Shown here piece after piece: positions 23,061 through 35,778 of a stretch of 64,000 bases of DNA. Made by a program: the position numbers and the translations under genes. Below the pieces are notes generated by a model. That model did no database searches and was not told where the DNA came from. It was given only the letters and a program-made list of their open reading frames with translations. Origin of the DNA: Paracyclopina nana (Eukaryota; Arthropoda; Copepoda; Cyclopoida; Cyclopettidae); the NCBI GenBank assembly GCA_019096065.1, contig JAGUCH010000001.1, forward strand, positions 7,192,001 to 7,256,000. Reading direction: 5' to 3'. Position 1 is the stretch's first letter. The number at the start of each line of letters is the position of its first letter.

Positions 23061-26000
23061 TTTAATCACCCTTCGCACCTTTAAGGATCCCATTAGAAAT
23101 TGCTACCCTCCGCGCTGCTGCTGCCAATGCTGCTATGGCCTGAAAGAAGTTGCTTTTGTGAAAAGAACCTCTGACCTTTGAGGCAGTTGCCACAGCAACG
23201 AAAAGACCGCTGCCGTTTATCGAGAATGGAGTGCTGCTATGATGTTGGCAGCATGGAGTGGCAAAAGCCGAGCGAGTCGTCCATGCGGAAACTTTTGGAA
23301 ACGGAAAAGTTATGCAGAAGACAAGCTCACATGCGAGAACGGCTGAACTGCGAAGAAGAAGAGGGCCAATAGAAGAAAGAGGAGGAGGAGGTAGGTGGCT
23401 TTAATGACCCTTTATTTAGCGACATGCTCTTTTTGTGGATACTGCTGTTGCCGCAACAACTTTTCCGGTGATGAATTGCCATTGGCAATTTGTCACGACC
23501 CGCTGCTGCTGCTGCTGCAACTCTATGCCATAAAGGCCGATTTCCATTCGACAAAAATGAAACCTCCTCGGGGAGCATTCGATAATAAAAGCTGCTGCAC
23601 GGTGTGAGTTTCGGCGACAACGACACGATGGGGGCGAGCGTGGAACGTGGAACGTAAACAGTATCCGAATAAGTCAGCTCGCGTTATCGAGCAATATTTG
23701 CCAACTTCAAAGTTATCTTGCTACATAAAGCCTCAAGTCGGCTCGGGCGGAAAAAGTCGAGCTCATTAGCACTTGACTATACAGTCAAAGTGAGGCGTAT
23801 GCTGAGAAAGTAAAAATATCATTCATGCAAGCAAAGTTTTTCTCGTTTTCATTTGTGCTCTCTAAAGCTGTTAATCAAACTATATTTTTGTAACTTATTG
23901 ACTCGATCTCTTGAGGCTATCATTTTGTCATTCTATTTGAAACGGGTGTTTGTAGATTACATTGCATTGTTTGAAGAATGGCAGTTTGTAACATTTCAAC
24001 GAACTACTCAAATTGAGCAGCACACTGTCAAAATGGATTGCACAGTGCGCTCTCGTGATAATGCAACTTTCAAGTCCGCCTTTAAGGTAACTTTAAAAGA
24101 TCAGCCCATCTCCGCAACTGAATGAAGCAAGGTATTCATGCAAAGTCGATGCTATTAGCGCAAAAAGATTCCTACCTTCCTCTAATTGCACATCTAATTA
24201 GTTAACATCGGCTAAATTGTTAAATAATGATTTATGCGCTTTTGCTGATTTCATCCCAAGATTAGGCAATGCGCCTTTAATTACGCTAAATGTCAGTAAA
24301 GCCTGTTTTCACTGCAATCCCCAACAGCATCCCTTGGCGATCTAATTATTCTCAATTATGATGGGAATGAAGACTGCAACAAACTATTTGAAGTTATTCA
24401 AGCTCATGGTAAACAAGAACATCGGTCCCCAAATGGGCGCTTAAAAATGCCAAGCAATTAGATCTTTGAAAGAAATGCAAGGTCAGAAAACAGCTCGTCA
24501 TCTCAGTATTTAGCAATCTTCGACGCTTGAATCGAGCAAGGTCAAGAGGTCTTCTCCTCATATAGATGCAAAGTTCCACTCTTTTGCCATGGGATTTTGA
24601 GATTTGACATACGATCGTCGCGATGATCGACGCGCACGTGAAACATGACTCCGTCAGGATGCACTGTGGGAGCCACGGGGTCGCCCCTCAAAGCGCCAGG
24701 CGCGTTACGGCTGCCCTGTCGCCCCGACGTGCTTCGCCGAGCTGCGGGGGAAATCACGATCCATATCTCAATCATTCTTGCCATCATCTCGTCGTCTTTC
24801 TCCCTTTCATCCCGTTTCCATTGTCGTAAATAGATGCATGACGCCAAGATTTAGCTGGATTAACAGACAAATTGAATTCCACCCGCGAGCTACTCGCTTC
24901 ACGCGCCCTCGCGGACAGCTTTAAACATCGACACGGAAAAAAAACAAGATGAGCATTGTCCACTGCTACTGGCTTCCAACCATGCCAGCTCAAGGCCTTC
25001 TCATGGGAAAAAGGGAACTGATTTTTTTTGGCCTGCCACCGTGCAAATCCCTCGTTGTGTACTTCTGCGCTGTGCAGCAGCTAGGGCAGCGTTTGCTTTA
25101 TGGCCCTCATGCCATAACACCCTAATATACCTAGATAGTACGGCTCCCATGCAGTGAAAACGAGGAGCACGGAGGGTGAAAAAAATGACTAAAGTGAATC
25201 GTGTCATCGCAGTAGTAGCATCCGGCATGGTGCTCGACATTCGAACAATTCCGCATCTGGTCGCGAGCACGTTTACCAGGAATGCCAGCCACTCACTTCA
25301 TAACAACAATCCTATTATAGCTGGGACGGACCCATTCGAGCTAGTATGCACCCTGGGGAGATTGGCAGGAAAAGAGGCGCCTCATACCGCATGCCAAGCG
25401 AGGTCAAAGGCGCTCTTATGCGGACCTTGTTGCCCCGGTGTGCATCTGATAACTTCGAGACTTGCTGCTGCTTCTCCTCATCCATGCAAAAATGGACGAT
25501 CTGGAGCATCATCTTTCGGGTTTTGACACCAATACCTTTTCAGTCGGTCCCATGCACCGTGGATTTTCTTTTTAGCCGACGAAATTCTTGCTCGCGCGCA
25601 TTCAATGGGAAAATTGAGTTAGATCCGGGGTGTCAGCGTATGCACTGTATTACGTGTTTAGCTTTCGTTTTTATCTCTCGGCGACTGGCTCACTTTGTTC
25701 GTTTGGTGGCCATCGATCGACGTTGACACATCGTCCTAAGCCCCGAGAGAGTTTTACGCACGCAAGAACACACGTTGCATGTTTCTGCCATCAGCCATGC
25801 ACATAACGCGTACTATATTGCCTTGTGGATCCATTTTTGATTGGGGAACATATCGCGAATTGTTATCCCAAGCGGCATCATCCATCAATGCAGTGCTTAA
25901 ACTTCATTGACGATGCACCATGGGAAAAAGCTTGGGTGCCTTGCGTGGCGGTACCTTACATCTGTAATTTTGCACCAATCGACGCGCTATTAAATAGGTT

Positions 26001-27524
26001 GGCCAACAAAAATAAAAAAGGGCTGTTTTTATGCTTTGCAATATTGATCCGTCAATAGTTTACAACGAGCATTGGGATGCGATTTCGTGTGAAATGGCCC
26101 TTCTGTGAATTCAAGAGATGCAATAGTTAATGGTTTTCGGCTAAACGCCACTTCAGCGCGAGCGTCTAAGTGAAAATATCTTACTAATGGCGCGCTCCGC
26201 TGATTACAAGCCAATTTTGCGTCGTCGAGCTAAAGGACACGCACAACTCCTGCTGGATTGCCAGCAAAGTAGCATTCCGTAATTATCCCGTAAAACTTAT
26301 TGCCTGCCCTCTTTGAACCCCATTGCGCTTCTTCCTTCTAGCTTGATTTGAATATTTGTACGGAAGCATTAGTACTGGATCGATATGGCGCTGCTGCTGC
26401 GGTCTAATTGTGTTGCCTTGCTGGATCTCTTTGTATGGAGGTTACCATTTATCTTTAGCTGCTCTAGCTGCTGTCCATCACGCGAGAATTGTTCGAGGGT
26501 GCCAACTAACTGGATGACGGGTACCAATTCTCAGATTCCTGCTAACCTCCAGGCGAAATCATCTTTTCACTCAAAAATCTCTCACACACAGCATTACCAG
26601 CTAGGAACTTTTGAACGACGCATTGAGGAATAGCTTTATAGATGCTCTTGGCACGCGGGAAAAAAGTTGTTGGCAATGCCAAACGTCCCCTTTCTCCCGT
26701 AGTAGAACATGTCTGATCCTCGATTTCTTCTTGTCCATTATCTCTTTAATTATCCAAAGCTACCACCGCAGTTGCTGCCGTCGTTGACTTCCGCCCACTC
26801 CACTAAAGAACGTCATCCTCTCGCGTGCATGAGAATTGAGGTTGCGAAACGCGTTTACCCATGCTACAAGAGATCATTTGCGCAAACGCGAGCTTTTCGA
26901 TGCTGATTGTTATGAAGTTGTTTGGCAGCTATGGCACTTGCTGATAAAACGGCTAGTTGACGTGGCAGCAGTTTGTTAAAAAACGAACGGGCGAGGGAGA
27001 AAGTTTTTTCCAGCCATTTACACACATTACGCTTTTTAAAAAAAGCTTCCACCGTGATGAAGCTCAATTTCATGTGTTATTATACGCGAACAAATGATTT
27101 CTATTTCCTCGGTCGCCGTCAAACACACCCTTCCTGAATTGAACTTGTCTTTCTGCAATCGGTGCACTTTTTCTGACACGAAAATGCGCATTATTCAGCA
27201 TGGCCCTTTTCTCCCAGCGCCCTTATTGCTACGGCGGCAGTAGTAGTGTGTAACCATGGAAGTCCAATTAAGCTCGCTGAAATTATGGTTGAGCACCCCC
27301 TCCCGCTGGCTTGCTTCGTAGCACAAAGAAAGGGGTTTGCTGGAGCGCAAATCTCATGTTTTTACAGCCGCGAGAGCCAATGTAGCAATTAACGCTTCCG
27401 TCACGTCATCCCATCACAGCAGCTCTGCTAGCTCGTTTCACTACAGTCATTTATTGAATTTCAGTCATACGTCCAAGTTCATCGCAAAGGTCATTACTTT
27501 TAGCAGCTGAGAAGCTCTTTTGCG

Positions 27525-27544
27525 GTGTGTGTGTGTGTGTGTGT
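27525..27544. repeat. (GT)10 microsatellite
   Basis: Ten uninterrupted GT units. Confidence 0.95.
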
Positions 27545-27616
27545 CCTATGAATGGAGGAGGGTCGCCCTGGCATAGTAAAAAGTAAAGCCAGAAAAATTG
27601 TACGTTCCATTCGAGT

Positions 27617-27645
27617 AGCAGCAGCAGCAGCAGCAGCAGCAGCAG
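27617..27645. repeat. (AGC)9 microsatellite
   Basis: Nine uninterrupted AGC units plus AG, the longest pure triplet run noticed in non-coding DNA here. Confidence 0.95.
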
Positions 27646-30600
27646 AGTTGCTAGAGCTAGGGGGGGAACATTTTGTGTGTGACACGCAAACGATAACTTG
27701 CTGTGACAATTGTTGGGCTATCTGATACATAGCGAAGCTGTTCCAGGACTCCTCCTGTTCCCTTTTTTGTCTTTGAGTGCGTTTAGCTTTTTTAAGCCTG
27801 CTCGGCTCCATGCTGGTGCGGAGCCAGCTCTGATTTGTGCATTAGATAAGCTCGCTGCATTTGTTGTTTCGATTAATGATGAAGTCATCAAAAGTGACTC
27901 GCTCCCCAGCTAATTGGATGCGTCGCACCATGCGCAAGCATTCCAAGCGCAATTTGAGGAGCTTGTCAAGGCGGATCGCACCACGTTTATCGATGTCATT
28001 TCCCGCTAAATAGGAGCAAATGTGTTCAGCCGTTTTATGGCCGGCGCAGAACATGTCATCCAGTCATAATAAATGACGCGCTCGCCAGTAGCAGCGGCTG
28101 TTGAAACGCAAAGCTAATAATCATCGCAATCATGGCTGCTCGAAATCGAAGTCCGTCCGTTTCGCCACGGAGAAAGCTCGACCGATCGTCGGTGCGTTGG
28201 CGTGAAATTTCCGAGGAAAAATGGCGCGCATTTTTGCCGCTTGACTCCCAACGTGAGACGTTCGGAAACGGCTCTTTCTTTGGGAAAAGTTGAAAGGAAA
28301 GCAATATCGAGAGTCTCTCTTGCGACGACGATGATGATCTTGCTTTCCACCTCCGCGTAACATGTCTGACCCTTTGGCATGGCGAAAAAAGTCGAGCGAC
28401 TGGTTTTTTGGCCGAATAATGACGACGTTTAGGGCGTTCTCCACGGGCGTCGGGGGGAAATAATTTACATTTCCCCTCGGGGTGCCAAAGCATTGTCGCC
28501 ATCCAACAACTCTCGCCATCATATTCCGTGCGTCGAGAATAGCAATGGAAGTCGTAGCGGTGGAAGAAGAACAAGTAGAAAGCTGCGGACGAGAAACAGC
28601 TTTCCACAACGCGCGGACTTACTAATGCACGATGGGGGGCATCGAGCGGGGGTATCATCGAGTGCACGGGTGAACCCGCCGATGAAGATTGCGAGCCAGG
28701 TTGCAGCTACCGTGGCAAACGCGCCGCGCGTTAATTTCTGTTTGCGCAAACATGACGGGCCCCTTGAGGGCCGGCCGTTTAATGGGCTCTTTTTTTATCG
28801 GCCACATTCCACGATGTGAATGCCAAATGTAGCCGCTACCATGCACCGAGAGTCTCAAACGTGCGTATATTGTTAGCGGATCACGCCCCGTTGCCCATAA
28901 TACGAGCTGGAACTCAATGGAGGAGCCGCGTTCAACACCGAGCAATTTTTCAGCTATGGAATCCACACGGTCAATGAGCTCCAATTCCGAAATGATTGCT
29001 TCTCGTCGAACCTGGCTGCTTCTGCTGCCGCCGCGCTGTAGCTGTTTGTTGCCTGCAAGAAAACGAAATCCAATATTCCAAAAGGATGGCTCTCGCTGCC
29101 GTTCGGCATGCTACATGTAAAAGTACGCTGTCTATTTGGAATTCCACTTCTTGCCGGATTTCCAGACGTTTTTGCCGATGCTTTTTCTGCTCTGTTGCTT
29201 TTGTTGGGCGCGCTCGCGCCCTTCAGTCGCATGGCAATCATTTCCCAAGATTCGGTGCTTCGGCTTAATGCATCCCAAGTCTTAAGAACCGTCGACGAAA
29301 CGCGACAAAAGCCCCCTTTTTATCCGCGAAAGCTTTATCCGGCTCGGTGACGAGAGGGCGAGGCTAATAACTAACCTTTCGCAAATTGACTTTCACGCCA
29401 GCAGCGCGGCGGAGGCAATCAAAGAAGGTCCCTAAAAAAAGCGATCGAGCGTTGCGATGATGATGGCCCGTTTTCGACAAAATGATCCTGCCAGCGCATG
29501 CGGTGCGGTGCAGTGCATGGCGGTGGCGCGCACGGAGGAGCTGGAAGTGGATTAGGCTCATTTGTCTTCCGATTGACAACCATGAAGGGTAGGATGGCCT
29601 GAAATTTATAGGACGCAAAACGGATCGGAGAGGAGGATGAACAAGAGGACGATCCGCCGTGATTATTTCCAACGAACGGAACGCGCGCGAAAGGCTACTA
29701 CTACGGAAACTCGCGATTGAAACCGTTCGAAAAGAAGCACAATCGATGGCTGGAAGTGAAGTTTTCCTTCCATTTTTCAAATTGCTCCAAAGCGGCCTCA
29801 GCCGAGCGGACAAAAGAAGCCACGGAAAGCGTAAAAGCACGGCGATGTTTCGAAGTGGCCGAGATTGACGAGATTGAGCGAGTGCACTTTGGAGCATGGG
29901 ATGCGAGAAGGTGGAGGACAAAAGCAAGATTGTGTCGCACCTCGCTGCTGGCTGCGCCGTTTTTTGTGGACCTTGCTGGCGCGGTAGGCCAGATCACGGA
30001 CCGTGGCACGGTGGTGGTGGAAGAAAAAGGAGAAGAGCCGTTTTTTCATGTGGACGTACACGCGACGTTGGTCTGCTGCTGCTGGCGATGGTCGCTGTTG
30101 TTCAGCGGGGTAGGGTTGGCTGGATCCAGCGTGGCCACACGCGTAGCCACAAGAAACTTGGGCTAAATCAAACGCGCATCACCTTTCGCCACTTGCTCGC
30201 GATCACGGTGGAAACCGGATGACCCGGGCGTGTCGCAGCCAGATCACCACGGTGGCAAAACAACCGCGGCAGCTGCCGCATTCCTTCGTTCGATCGGTTT
30301 TGGCACGTCCATGCGCGAAAAGGCGATCGTCATTTGGGAAGCGGGTGCTAATTTGAAGATCGAGAGGCATGGCAAAAAGCGGTTCTTCTCGTTTTACCTT
30401 CGACGTCACCGAGCGCCTTGTTTAGCTTCAAATCGCGTCGAGCTCGAGGCTCTAGAAACCGCAACATGCTTCTGCTTCTCTTTCGTCTTCTTCTTCGCAA
30501 AGTTCCTCCTTTGTCGAGATTGGCTTTGCATTTATTGCCTTCCAACTCGAGAGCGTGAAGCGACTCCGCGACTGCTACTTGTTTTATCGCCGCCGTAGAC

Positions 30601-32971
30601 GATTGCAATGCCAAGCACGACGCGATGCACGCGGAAAAGAGCATGAAAAAGTGACAAAAGCTACGGTGATATGACGCGTCCCCGTCATTTTGATAGTTTC
30701 AATGGCCGTCTCGGGCTAGTTTTTCCGTGGCTTTTTTAATGGCACCAGTCCATGGTCCAGAATCGTCTCATCGTTCGCCACGACACGTTGCACCCCGTTT
30801 TCATCCCGAACCGAGCAAGGCAAGCTGTAAAACGGATGGCCCTCCTTGCTTTGCTTTGACTGCTCGAGTCACTGCGGGGCAAAGCTGGTAAAAAAAAATC
30901 GCCATCGCTTCGTGACGGAACATTCTTGGCGCTCTTGCTGCTGCCACGTAAGCCGCTACGGGAAGCTAAACGAAAATTGGAAAACGTCCCCGGCGTGGTT
31001 GAGTTGACTGTTGAAAACAAATCTCACTTCCTCCTTGGAACAACTAGAGTCAATAAAGTTGGGGCCGAAACGCTTTGAAGAGCAAAGCGTAAACACGGCG
31101 GCCATTAGCACGTTGAGAACTATGGCCTCGCTCCAACGTTGTCGATCGAGTTTGCAAAAACAATGGATCGATCGCCTTCAATTGCGGCCACTTTCGCGCC
31201 AACGCGGCCCAACGACTTCATGAAGCTTCTTCGATGCGCATAACGCGGCAGCTTCGAGGTCATGAGCTGGAGCACCGAAAATGACCTTTTTAAGGGCGAC
31301 TCGTTTTCATGACGAACGCTAGATCTTTAAGCATCGCTCTCGATTTCAATGCAATGCGCGAGGTTGAACGCCACTCAAGGTTTGCGGATTGCTCCCCGAT
31401 GGATGGGGCGACGGACGAACGCATAAACAAAGAGCTCAACTGCGAGATTATGGAAACATCGGCCGTCGGCCCGTCGGCCGCACTGCCCAATCCGGTCCGG
31501 CTAGCCAGGGGGTCGGTTTCGCCTCGAGAGAAGCAAAGCGAGGCGGGATTTTCCCAGACAAAGAAGCGTTCGCGGAGGATGCGCGCATGGGCCTCTCTCG
31601 ACGCCCGTCGAGGCATGGCCGTGCGTGAAAACGAGCCTGGCTCCGTCCGGTTTTTTTTTCATTCTTTCTTTCTCGTCGAGGCGAAGAGCAGCATGCGGTG
31701 ACTTCTTCTCACTCGAGCTGCTGCGAAAACACGCAACGTCATCGCATCTCTCATGACGGCGGTGGACATTGGGGTGAAATTCCACGCCGGCAAAAAGCCC
31801 TCGGTCCATTTGCATGAGGCGTTAACGATGATTTTATTGGAAGCGGCGATCGGCATTTCGTTGAGAAATCAAGTGAGCCTTTATGATTGTCGTCGTCTCC
31901 GTTTGAAAGCAAGAAGGGAAGTGGATGTGCTTTCTCAGGTTGTTTGAGCCGTCAAATGCAACCTCCTTTCAGTAGCTAGCTTCAACTTGTAATAGTTGCC
32001 GTGGAAGCCTACACGCACAACATTTCCCCCCTCCTCGTGTAGGCGAGCCGCCGTACGTGGCGGACTCCATAGACTAGACATTACATTCATCTCTCTTTCC
32101 AATTCTCCCGGCTAAATGCCAAACCGTCTTTGTCCTTTTTTTATGTAGCTGCGATCGCGGTCGGAGGCGTTTTCGTGCGGGGAGTCACTTCGTCAGCAAC
32201 GATGATGAGTCTCTCGCATGATTGGCTCCGGAGCGGATTAATTTTTCAAATTATAGTGAGTTTGCCAAGTGGACGTCTTATCAGCTCGGCCATCTCGGTC
32301 AAAGGTTGCTGGCGGTTGTGGTTGCATTTGGCTGCGCTGCAGCCACCGACATTGACAAGCCGTTTCATCTCCAATTGTTAAAACGACGATGCTTGCGGTG
32401 GCCGCGCATGATTGACCTCACCTCTTGCCATCCCTCCGTCCAAAAGTCTCGCATCATCATTATTAATCGCGATGAGCGTCCATCGATCGGAAAATCAATG
32501 CATGAACGACGCCGGCAAATGTTGGACAAAACCGTACACATCCACTCGTACAACTGCTAATGATGCGTCCCGCAATATGCCAAACTCGATCAAATTATAT
32601 CTGCGTGACACGCTCAAACGCGCAATTCGATGCCGCGCGGGCTCTACATTAGCCAAAAGGGCAGCCATTCAGCTTTGAAAAGTCGATTCTCTCGAACCGC
32701 AAAGAAAGCGTACGCCACCAGCATTCAGGCAACGGTCGCTCCCAACTCGGTTGTTGTCGAAGAAATTATTAGCAGCTTTTGTATGATCGAGAAGAGGCGT
32801 CCACGCATTGGAGCGACGGGCGCGGGCGGCAATGAAGCGCAGCCGTCAACGGAGGATGGAGTTGGTCAAATTAAGCATAACTAGCGCATATCTGCGTACG
32901 TGGGCCGGCCGCTTCGGCCGTCAGCCCGCGCGGCCATCGATCATGCGGCCCATGCTGCGGCCTCGGTCGGG

Positions 32972-33013
32972 CCAATGAGCGTCGCCAATTCGTCCATCGC
33001 GGCTCGTGATTGG
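32972..33013. promoter_or_regulatory. Cluster of three CCAAT boxes in CpG-rich DNA
   Basis: CCAAT at 32972-32976 and 32985-32989 and the inverted form ATTGG at 33009-33013. All three lie within 42 bp in GC-rich sequence, as in many TATA-less promoters bound by NF-Y. Orientation and target gene are unknown; gene B, downstream on the plus strand, is the natural candidate. Confidence 0.35.
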
Positions 33014-34063
33014 CCAACGGCGGATGGGCGCGAGACCGCATTCCCGTCCGCGCTGCGGGGGACGTGGGAGCCGCGTTGCGGGGGGAGGATGGTGAAGCGC
33101 GAGGCCGGCCAGCCCAGACGCTAGCCTTCCTTTCCATTTCCAGATGTTCTTTCAACTGCTGCTCCAGAGACTGCTGCTGCTCAACAACCAAACGAGCTGC
33201 TCCTAAGCATTAGCTGCCCGAATCCCGACGCTGCTGCTGCTGCCATCCATTTTTTCCCCTCAATCATCCCATGAACATGAGGAGTCATTTGGCACTCCAA
33301 GAAGTTATCACCGGTTCGAGCAAAGGATGCAATTCTTTATCGAGCATGAAACGCCTGCATCATTCCATTTGATTCCTTATTTGGCCGAGATGGGGATCAA
33401 CATCATCATCATTTACTGCCGCGGGCGTGCGCGCGCGTATTAAATAAATCCCAAAAGGCATTGTTTACGAGTCATTTTGTCCGCGAAAATGCAACGACAC
33501 ATTCATGCGCTCGGGTTTTCGCCGATTATCTGTTAAGAGCAGGCTGTTTTTCCAATGATCCCTGATTTCCCCGCATGGGGGGGACAAACGTCCGCGGTGG
33601 CGTTAGCCCCCTTCCCAACGTTCAAAGACTCGGCAAGGAAGTGCAGCAGCAGCAGTTGGAGGGCGCGCTACGCGCCGGCCCCAACGGCCGAGAATTCAGC
33701 GCGGCCTCGGCCGCAAGAGAGAGGGTGTTGCGAGTCCAGCGCGCGCTCGCGCTCAGCCATGGGCTGACAAGGGGCATAAAAACGCACTTTTACCCCGCCA
33801 ACACCAAGACCCGATTAAAGGCCGTTTTCGCTCCCCCTCCAGCCCCTCGACGAGCCCAACTTCAAAAGTGGCCTTTGGGTCAGCCTCTTTGTTTGGCCTC
33901 AGATTTCTCCGGCGGGTTGACCCGGTCTGCACGCGCCTTGGGTGCATGGAGCGAATCCATCCATCGCCTGTGTGTCGCCGACTAGTAATACAGTGAATCG
34001 TCCTTATTCTGCGAACGGCCTCTTTTCCCGGCCTTTTCCGAGGGTTCCAGGAGGCCCAACGAG

Positions 34064-34108
34064 CCCATTGGCGCGGCCATTTTGGCGTGAATGTGTGGCG
34101 GTGAGTGT
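34064..34108 (+). promoter_or_regulatory. Possible start region and non-coding first exon of gene B
   Basis: An inverted CCAAT (34067-34071) is followed by a YY1/Pho-like GCGGCCATTTTGG (34073-34085). A strong splice donor, GCG then GTGAGT, follows with GT at 34101. It fits the end of a 5' UTR exon spliced to the acceptor at 35347. This is unproven. Confidence 0.3.
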
Positions 34109-34300
34109 GTTCAATTTTCAACGCGATCCCGTCAAGTTGAGCGGCCGAAAAGTGCGAAAAACCAGCCGTGATTTTCGGCATTTCCACGGATCTCTCTCCC
34201 CTCGTGTGGGTGCGGGTGTGCAGTGCTACCCAGCTGACATCGATGCCAACGCGTTAGGCCGCCGCATTTGGCCCCCAAAACAATCAAGCTAACGCCATTT

Positions 34301-35347
34301 TTGGCCCCGAATTTGATTTGGGCTTCATTGTTTGCGATTTGCCGAGAAATCAGCACTTGCTCTAATATAGTAGGTACTCGAGCCACTCTTGGCTGGCGTG
34401 GTCCCATATCATCCCTGGGCTGATGATTGACCTAATTGGAGCATTATTAACCGGGAATTAGGGTGGCTTCAAGTCGCTAGGTTCCCCAGCGTGCGGGTTG
34501 AGAGCAGTGTAAACGAGTTGTTTACTGCGCTGAAATGCAAGCTATTGAAGTTTATCGCACCCCAACGCTTGGCCCATCATTTTGCTGCCACCATTGCTTC
34601 GAAGCGCGTTTGGGGCTCTTCCTGAAATGATGAAAAAAGTGGTAGCATTAGCCAGGCTCAAAAAAAGTTTGGGTCGTCCAAGATGGAATGCCATGAGCTG
34701 GGAGTAGTAGTAGGCCTGTAGGAGCTGAGATCTGATGCGATCCGTCGATTCTGCTCACGCACGCAAGACCAACACACTCAAGAAAGAGGAGTCAAAGCTT
34801 CACCTCCAACATTTGCAGCAGAGAGAGAACCCTCGATCGCATATTATAGCTATGAGAGCATGGCCGAAAAAAGGGAGCGGGTTTCATCTTGAGGACAGCA
34901 GATGATGCTAACGTACTATAGAGAGCAAGTAGGAGGGGCTGCTGTTCATCTACAGATCTACGGATTAAGTTGAACTTTCTATGCTCAAGTACCCGGGGCG
35001 TTGCTGCGTGCAGTCAAATAATGAAAATGAAGGAGAGCAAACTCCTCTCCGCTCGCTTGCCATTCAGCAGCGCAGAGTAGAGTAAGGTGTGACACCCACC
35101 CCGCGCGTTTTGCCCATGATTATCACCTCCCTGTCGCCGTCCCACTTTTGCAATTAGACGTAATGCAGCAGCAGTGGCTCTGGATGCAGATGAGGTTCGC
35201 TGCCAAGCTGAAGAAACCTCCTCGTGCTGGCTACCGGTGCCAAAACGAAAGATGAGCGATGAGTGGCGAGAAATTTGACCACCACGTGATCATAATAATG
35301 TATGCTCAAGGCTGCCGTCGTCATCGTGGTCCTGTTTTTCTTTTTAG
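34301..35347 (+). other. Upstream flank or first intron of gene B
   Basis: No gene seen. CpG density drops to background. The segment ends in a long pyrimidine tract and TTTTTAG acceptor directly before the first recognised gene B exon. Confidence 0.45.
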
Positions 35348-35778
35348 AATGACCTCCAGGAGGAGTCAGCAGCTAGGAAGAAGTCGTTATTCGCCCTATC
35401 TTTGCGAGCACATCTTGTGCTCGTAATGGCGGCTGCTCCAGCCACCACCAATGCTTCGTCCTCGGCGACCTCGAGCGAACAGCCCATCGCCAAAAGCATC
35501 CTCCAGGAGCTGTGCAGTCGACCCAACAAAAACAGCGGCTTCAAGCAGGATGTCTCTGGTGGGCCTGCGGCTCCCATCACAACTGACCAGGCCATGACTG
35601 AACAAAATTTACCGGCCTCGCCCGCCGGCCTCAAAATGAAGATAAAGCGATCCAACAGCACCAACAGCTCGAATGGCAAACCAGACCAGGAGGAGTTGGT
35701 GAAGAAGGGCAAGAAGCGCAAGGACCTGGCGACCACGTCCAGCTCCTCCACGTCCTCGTCGCGCTCCTCTTCGCCGAG
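35348..35778 (+). CDS. sbb-like: Gene B first visible coding exon
   Basis: Opens after a TTTTTAG acceptor. The likely start is the ATG at 35426 (followed by Ala-rich sequence), although the frame is open from 35348. It contains the GLKMKIKR motif shared with gene A exon 1 and a Lys-rich, Ser-rich end. It ends at an AG/GCAAGC junction, a GC-type donor. Reading through instead gives a stop at 35819-35821. Confidence 0.75.

Larger units (their letters stand above)
23061..28000. other. Intergenic region between the divergent scribbler-like genes (gene A side)
   Basis: No supported gene on either strand. It contains microsatellites (listed separately) and scattered GC-rich patches, with CpG content rising towards 28 kb. 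Long untranscribed spacers between divergent developmental genes often carry shared enhancers; that is inference here. Confidence 0.5.
28000..34300. promoter_or_regulatory. CpG-rich intergenic domain between the scribbler-like paralogues
   Basis: CpG is several times more frequent here than around the transporter and GPCR genes; single 60-base lines often hold five or more. Stop codons become rarer on both strands, which creates many overlapping spurious ORFs of up to about 200 aa. None has splice-consistent or family-like sequence, so I read the block as regulatory or CpG-island DNA. Three CCAAT boxes in both orientations cluster at 32972-33013, and YY1/Pho-like GCGGCCAT motifs occur near 31098 and 34073. 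It lies upstream of gene B and faces gene A. Confidence 0.45.

Noticed and set aside
28056..31815. Many overlapping ORFs of 80-203 aa on both strands
   Set aside because: They come from the high GC/CpG content that removes stop codons. None has family-like sequence, matched splice sites or consistent frame with a neighbour.
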